A stretch of DNA of 6,424 bases from Kiritimatiellales bacterium (GTDB lineage Bacteria; Verrucomicrobiota; Kiritimatiellia; Kiritimatiellales; Pontiellaceae), in NCBI GenBank assembly GCA_030621805.1, contig JAUXGY010000108.1, forward strand, positions 1-6,424, written 5' to 3'. Positions 4,998 to 6,424 of the stretch are shown here, piece by piece. Every line of letters begins with the position of its first letter. Within the stretch, counting starts at the first letter, position 1. The notes under the pieces were generated by a model. That model worked only from the letters and a program-made list of their open reading frames with translations. It was not told where the DNA came from and did not search any database. Position numbers and translations under genes: made by a program.

Positions 4998-5925
4998 TTA
5001 AAAACACTCCACTCGCACCATCCCGAGTAACCGCTCGACCTCGGAGGGATTAAGATGGCCAGAGATCAGGTTCAAGGCATTGGCCGCACCACAGGCTATG
5101 CCAGCGCGGATCGCCTCGGAGATCTCGATGCCACGGCTCAGATTCACCGCCAGTCCAGCCGTCACTGCATCGCCACTACCAACAGGATTGACCGCCTCAA
5201 TCCTTGGCGGAAAGATTTTAAAAGATTGAGCTTCGTTCGCAAAAAAAGCAGAGCGGCTCCCTCGGGTGACCAACACCGACTGTGCCCCACGCTCAATCAG
5301 CTCGCGACAGGCCGTCGACAAGTCATCGCCACCCACCGTTTGAAACAGCTCGACATCGTTAATCTTCACCATAAACGGTTTGTACTCCAAGGCCAGCAGA
5401 AGCGGGTCTCCAGGGGCGTCAAGGATTACCTGACTCCCTACTACCATCTCGGTAATCCGGGCATAGGCATCGACCGGTGCACCTGCCGGTAGCTTTCCGG
5501 AGATGGTGACCACAGAGTTCGAAAGGCCCAAAGACTGAAAAAGCGCAACCATCTCCTGCCACTCGCCCGGAGTGATGGGCGGCATCTCCTCCACCAACTC
5601 GGTGGTTTCCGGATTGCCCGCCTCCACCAACGTTTGGCAGAAACGCGTTTCCCCCGCCACGTCCACATGCCGGAAAGAAACCCCTTCCTGCGTCAACAAC
5701 GCTTCGAGCAGGCGTCCATTCGCCCCCCCCCGCAAAACCGATCAATTTCGACCTTCCACCTAGCTGACCCACCATCCGCGACGTGTTCGCTCCCTTACCG
5801 CCAATGCCGATGGTTACGCGCGAGGCGCGATTCACCACCCCCTTTTCGATGCTCTTAAATTCAAGAATACGTTGAATGCAAGGTGTAAACCCGCAGCAGA
5901 TAATCGGTTTGGGAGAACTCTCCAT
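4998..5925 (-). pseudogene. PfkB-family sugar-phosphate kinase (1-phosphofructokinase-like), frameshifted in a G9 run
   Basis: PfkB (ribokinase-superfamily) kinases transfer the gamma-phosphate of ATP to a sugar or sugar phosphate. Two overlapping frames together make one 308-residue protein if one G is removed from the nine-G run at 5723-5731. The N-terminal frame (1-66) has TPCIQR, VVNRASRVTIGIGGKGANTS (the PfkB N-terminal GGKGAN signature, ~42-47) and IGFAGG. The second frame resumes with GANGRLLEALL and continues to NPVGSGDAVTAGLAV near 246-260, the C-terminal PfkB signature with the catalytic Asp about residue 252, and HLNPSEVERLL at the end. The length and the join (FAGG-ANGR) match intact 1-phosphofructokinase/tagatose-6-phosphate kinase relatives. 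Substrate cannot be told from sequence. No PTS or regulator gene is adjacent, and no clear Shine-Dalgarno precedes the ATG. The shift may be a sequencing error, a real mutation or slippage. Confidence 0.85.
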
Positions 5926-5942
5926 GATGGAGATAGATTTAT

Positions 5943-5954
5943 CGGAAATTTCCG
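5943..5954. promoter_or_regulatory. Palindrome upstream of the kinase start (possible operator)
   Basis: CGGAAATTTCCG is a perfect 12-bp palindrome that overlaps a second palindrome, TTTCCGGAAA at 5949-5958. It sits 18-30 nt upstream of the kinase ATG, where a repressor could bind. A TATCAT -10-like hexamer lies just upstream on the minus strand near 5959-5964. Function is inferred from symmetry and position only. Confidence 0.3.
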
Positions 5955-5965
5955 GAAAATGATAG

Positions 5966-5993
5966 TAGACAAACCGAAAAATTCGGGTAAGTT
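5966..5993 (+). promoter_or_regulatory. Putative promoter of the tRNA-Tyr/tRNA-Val unit
   Basis: TAGACA (5966-5971) matches TTGACA at five of six positions and is followed after 16 nt by TAAGTT, a weak -10. The bases after it (ACCCGCTCC) are GC-rich, as in discriminators of stably controlled tRNA and rRNA promoters. Transcription would start near 6000, about 15 nt before the tRNA. The -10 match is poor, so this is tentative. Confidence 0.35.
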
Positions 5994-5998
5994 ACCCG
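5974..5998. promoter_or_regulatory. Two overlapping inverted repeats in the kinase/tRNA divergent region
   Basis: CCGAA-AAA-TTCGG (5974-5986) overlaps CGGGTAA-G-TTACCCG (5984-5998), a 7-bp symmetric repeat with a single central base. A one-base centre suits a protein-binding dyad better than an RNA hairpin. The repeats cover the spacer and -10 of the proposed tRNA promoter, and would lie upstream of the divergent kinase promoter. They may be operators or chance symmetry. Confidence 0.35.
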
Positions 5999-6014
5999 CT
6001 CCTTTATTGGAAAC

Positions 6015-6099
6015 GGTGGGGTAGCGAAGCGGTCAAACGCAGCAGACTGTAAATCTGCCCTCTTAGAGTTCGATGGTTCGAATCCATCCCCCACCACCA
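6015..6099 (+). tRNA. tRNA-Tyr (anticodon GTA)
   Basis: The cloverleaf folds cleanly. The acceptor stem pairs GGTGGGG (6015-6021) with CCCCACC (6089-6095), followed by discriminator A and an encoded CCA. The anticodon stem GCAGA/TCTGC encloses CTGTAAA with GTA at 6049-6051. A class II long variable arm lies between 6059 and 6071, as expected for bacterial tRNA-Tyr. The T arm is GATGG-TTCGAAT-CCATC. It reads tyrosine codons UAU and UAC and is probably co-transcribed with the tRNA-Val 10 nt downstream. Confidence 0.97.
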
Positions 6100-6109
6100 C
6101 TTTCTTTGG

Positions 6110-6186
6110 GGACGATTAGCTCAGCTGGCTAGAGCACTGCCTTGACATGGCAGGGGTCGGAGGTTCAAGTCCTCTATCGTCCACCA
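6110..6186 (+). tRNA. tRNA-Val (anticodon GAC)
   Basis: GGACGAT (6110-6116) pairs with ATCGTCC (6176-6182), followed by A and an encoded CCA. The D arm has GCTC/GAGC. The anticodon stem CTGCC/GGCAG encloses TTGACAT with GAC at 6144-6146. The T arm is GGAGG-TTCAAGT-CCTCT with one G-T pair. The total of 77 nt is a normal class I length. It decodes GUC and GUU. No U-run terminator is visible in the 33 nt between it and the convergent ORF. Confidence 0.97.
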
Positions 6187-6219
6187 TCTTTCCCGCAACC
6201 GCCTACGTTCGATCACAGG

Positions 6220-6424
6220 CTAGGGAGAATGCTCCCAGAAACGGTCGGAAAACTTGGGGCGCGGCGGATGGACACGCTCGCCCTGCTTATTGAAGTGGCG
6301 GCCAACGGGAAATACCCTGAGTTTTTCAACGAGATCCAGCAACCAGTCATGAGACAGGTTCTGCGCGATGATTTCCCTGCGTTCATCATACACCAGAATC
6401 ATATACCCCTTATACTTTTCCCCG
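6220..6424 (-). CDS. Unknown protein, C-terminal part, open at the window edge
   Basis: I do not recognise this protein. The minus-strand frame is open from the right edge to a TAG at 6220-6222, covering 67 codons. An internal ATG at 6402 would give 60 aa (MILVYDERREIIAQNLSHDW...), but AAGGGG lies only three bases before it, too close for a good ribosome binding site. The frame stays open upstream (GEKYKGY), so the gene may well start outside the window. Visible features are an amphipathic helix-like WLLDLVEKLRVF segment, a basic PVGRHFNKQGERVHPPRPKF stretch and a Trp-containing end. There is no membrane segment. It converges on tRNA-Val. It could be a real small gene or the tail of a larger one. 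Confidence 0.45.
   Translation of the reverse strand, partial: GEKYKGYMILVYDERREIIAQNLSHDWLLDLVEKLRVFPVGRHFNKQGERVHPPRPKFSDRFWEHSP

Noticed and set aside
5055..5492. A 145-codon plus-strand ORF inside the kinase
   Set aside because: Antisense to conserved PfkB coding sequence with no recognisable domain.
6218..6240. GGGAG/CTCCC hairpin as a terminator between tRNA-Val and the right-edge ORF
   Set aside because: No U-run follows on either strand, and it lies within the end of the ORF.

Overview
The window looks like a bacterial chromosome segment in which the distal end of a ribosomal-protein/RNA-polymerase operon abuts a degraded island of mobile and defence genes. The tail of the operon is infA-rpmJ-rpsM-rpsK-rpoA-rplQ, all on the minus strand. 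There is no rpsD between rpsK and rpoA, and no secY or map directly upstream of infA. Together with the style of the sugar kinase (a TP-x-x-QR N-terminus in place of the usual NP-x-x-DR) and an Ala/Glu/Lys/Pro-rich tail on S11, this suggests a member of the PVC group (Verrucomicrobiota, Kiritimatiellota or Lentisphaerota). That placement is an inference and was not tested by a search.

Layout from left to right. Positions 1-34 look like the terminus of an insertion sequence, possibly IS21 family, which cuts off the gene next to it. Positions 35-532 (minus) are the N-terminal part of a type I restriction subunit, hsdR, which stops before its nuclease and helicase motifs. Positions 529-1341 (minus) are an uncharacterised ORF that overlaps hsdR by ATGA and probably lacks its own 5' part. 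Positions 1340-1477 (plus) are a tyrosine-recombinase scrap, and 1442-1570 (minus) are a C-terminal scrap of an IS4-type transposase. Positions 1571-1831 are a GC-rich, hairpin-dense stretch with no credible gene. A strong terminator at 1832-1866 closes the ribosomal operon.

Positions 1885-4826 are the housekeeping operon, with short gaps and mostly good Shine-Dalgarno sites: L17, RNA polymerase alpha, S11 with a ~95-residue low-complexity extension, S13, L36 (37 aa) and IF-1. These act together in ribosome assembly, translation initiation and transcription. Positions 4998-5925 (minus) are a PfkB-family sugar(-phosphate) kinase whose frame is broken in a run of nine G. Divergently, on the plus strand, tRNA-Tyr(GTA) and tRNA-Val(GAC) lie 10 nt apart, both with encoded CCA. 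The right edge carries a minus-strand ORF of unknown function that is open to the end of the window.

The housekeeping part is ordinary apart from the S11 extension, a divergent IF-1 loop and a stem-loop abutting the rpoA ribosome binding site. The left 1.8 kb is a mosaic of four or more truncated elements piled up just beyond the operon terminator. I did not find an intact novel system. The best leads are the unknown partner gene coupled to hsdR and the hairpin-rich stretch.
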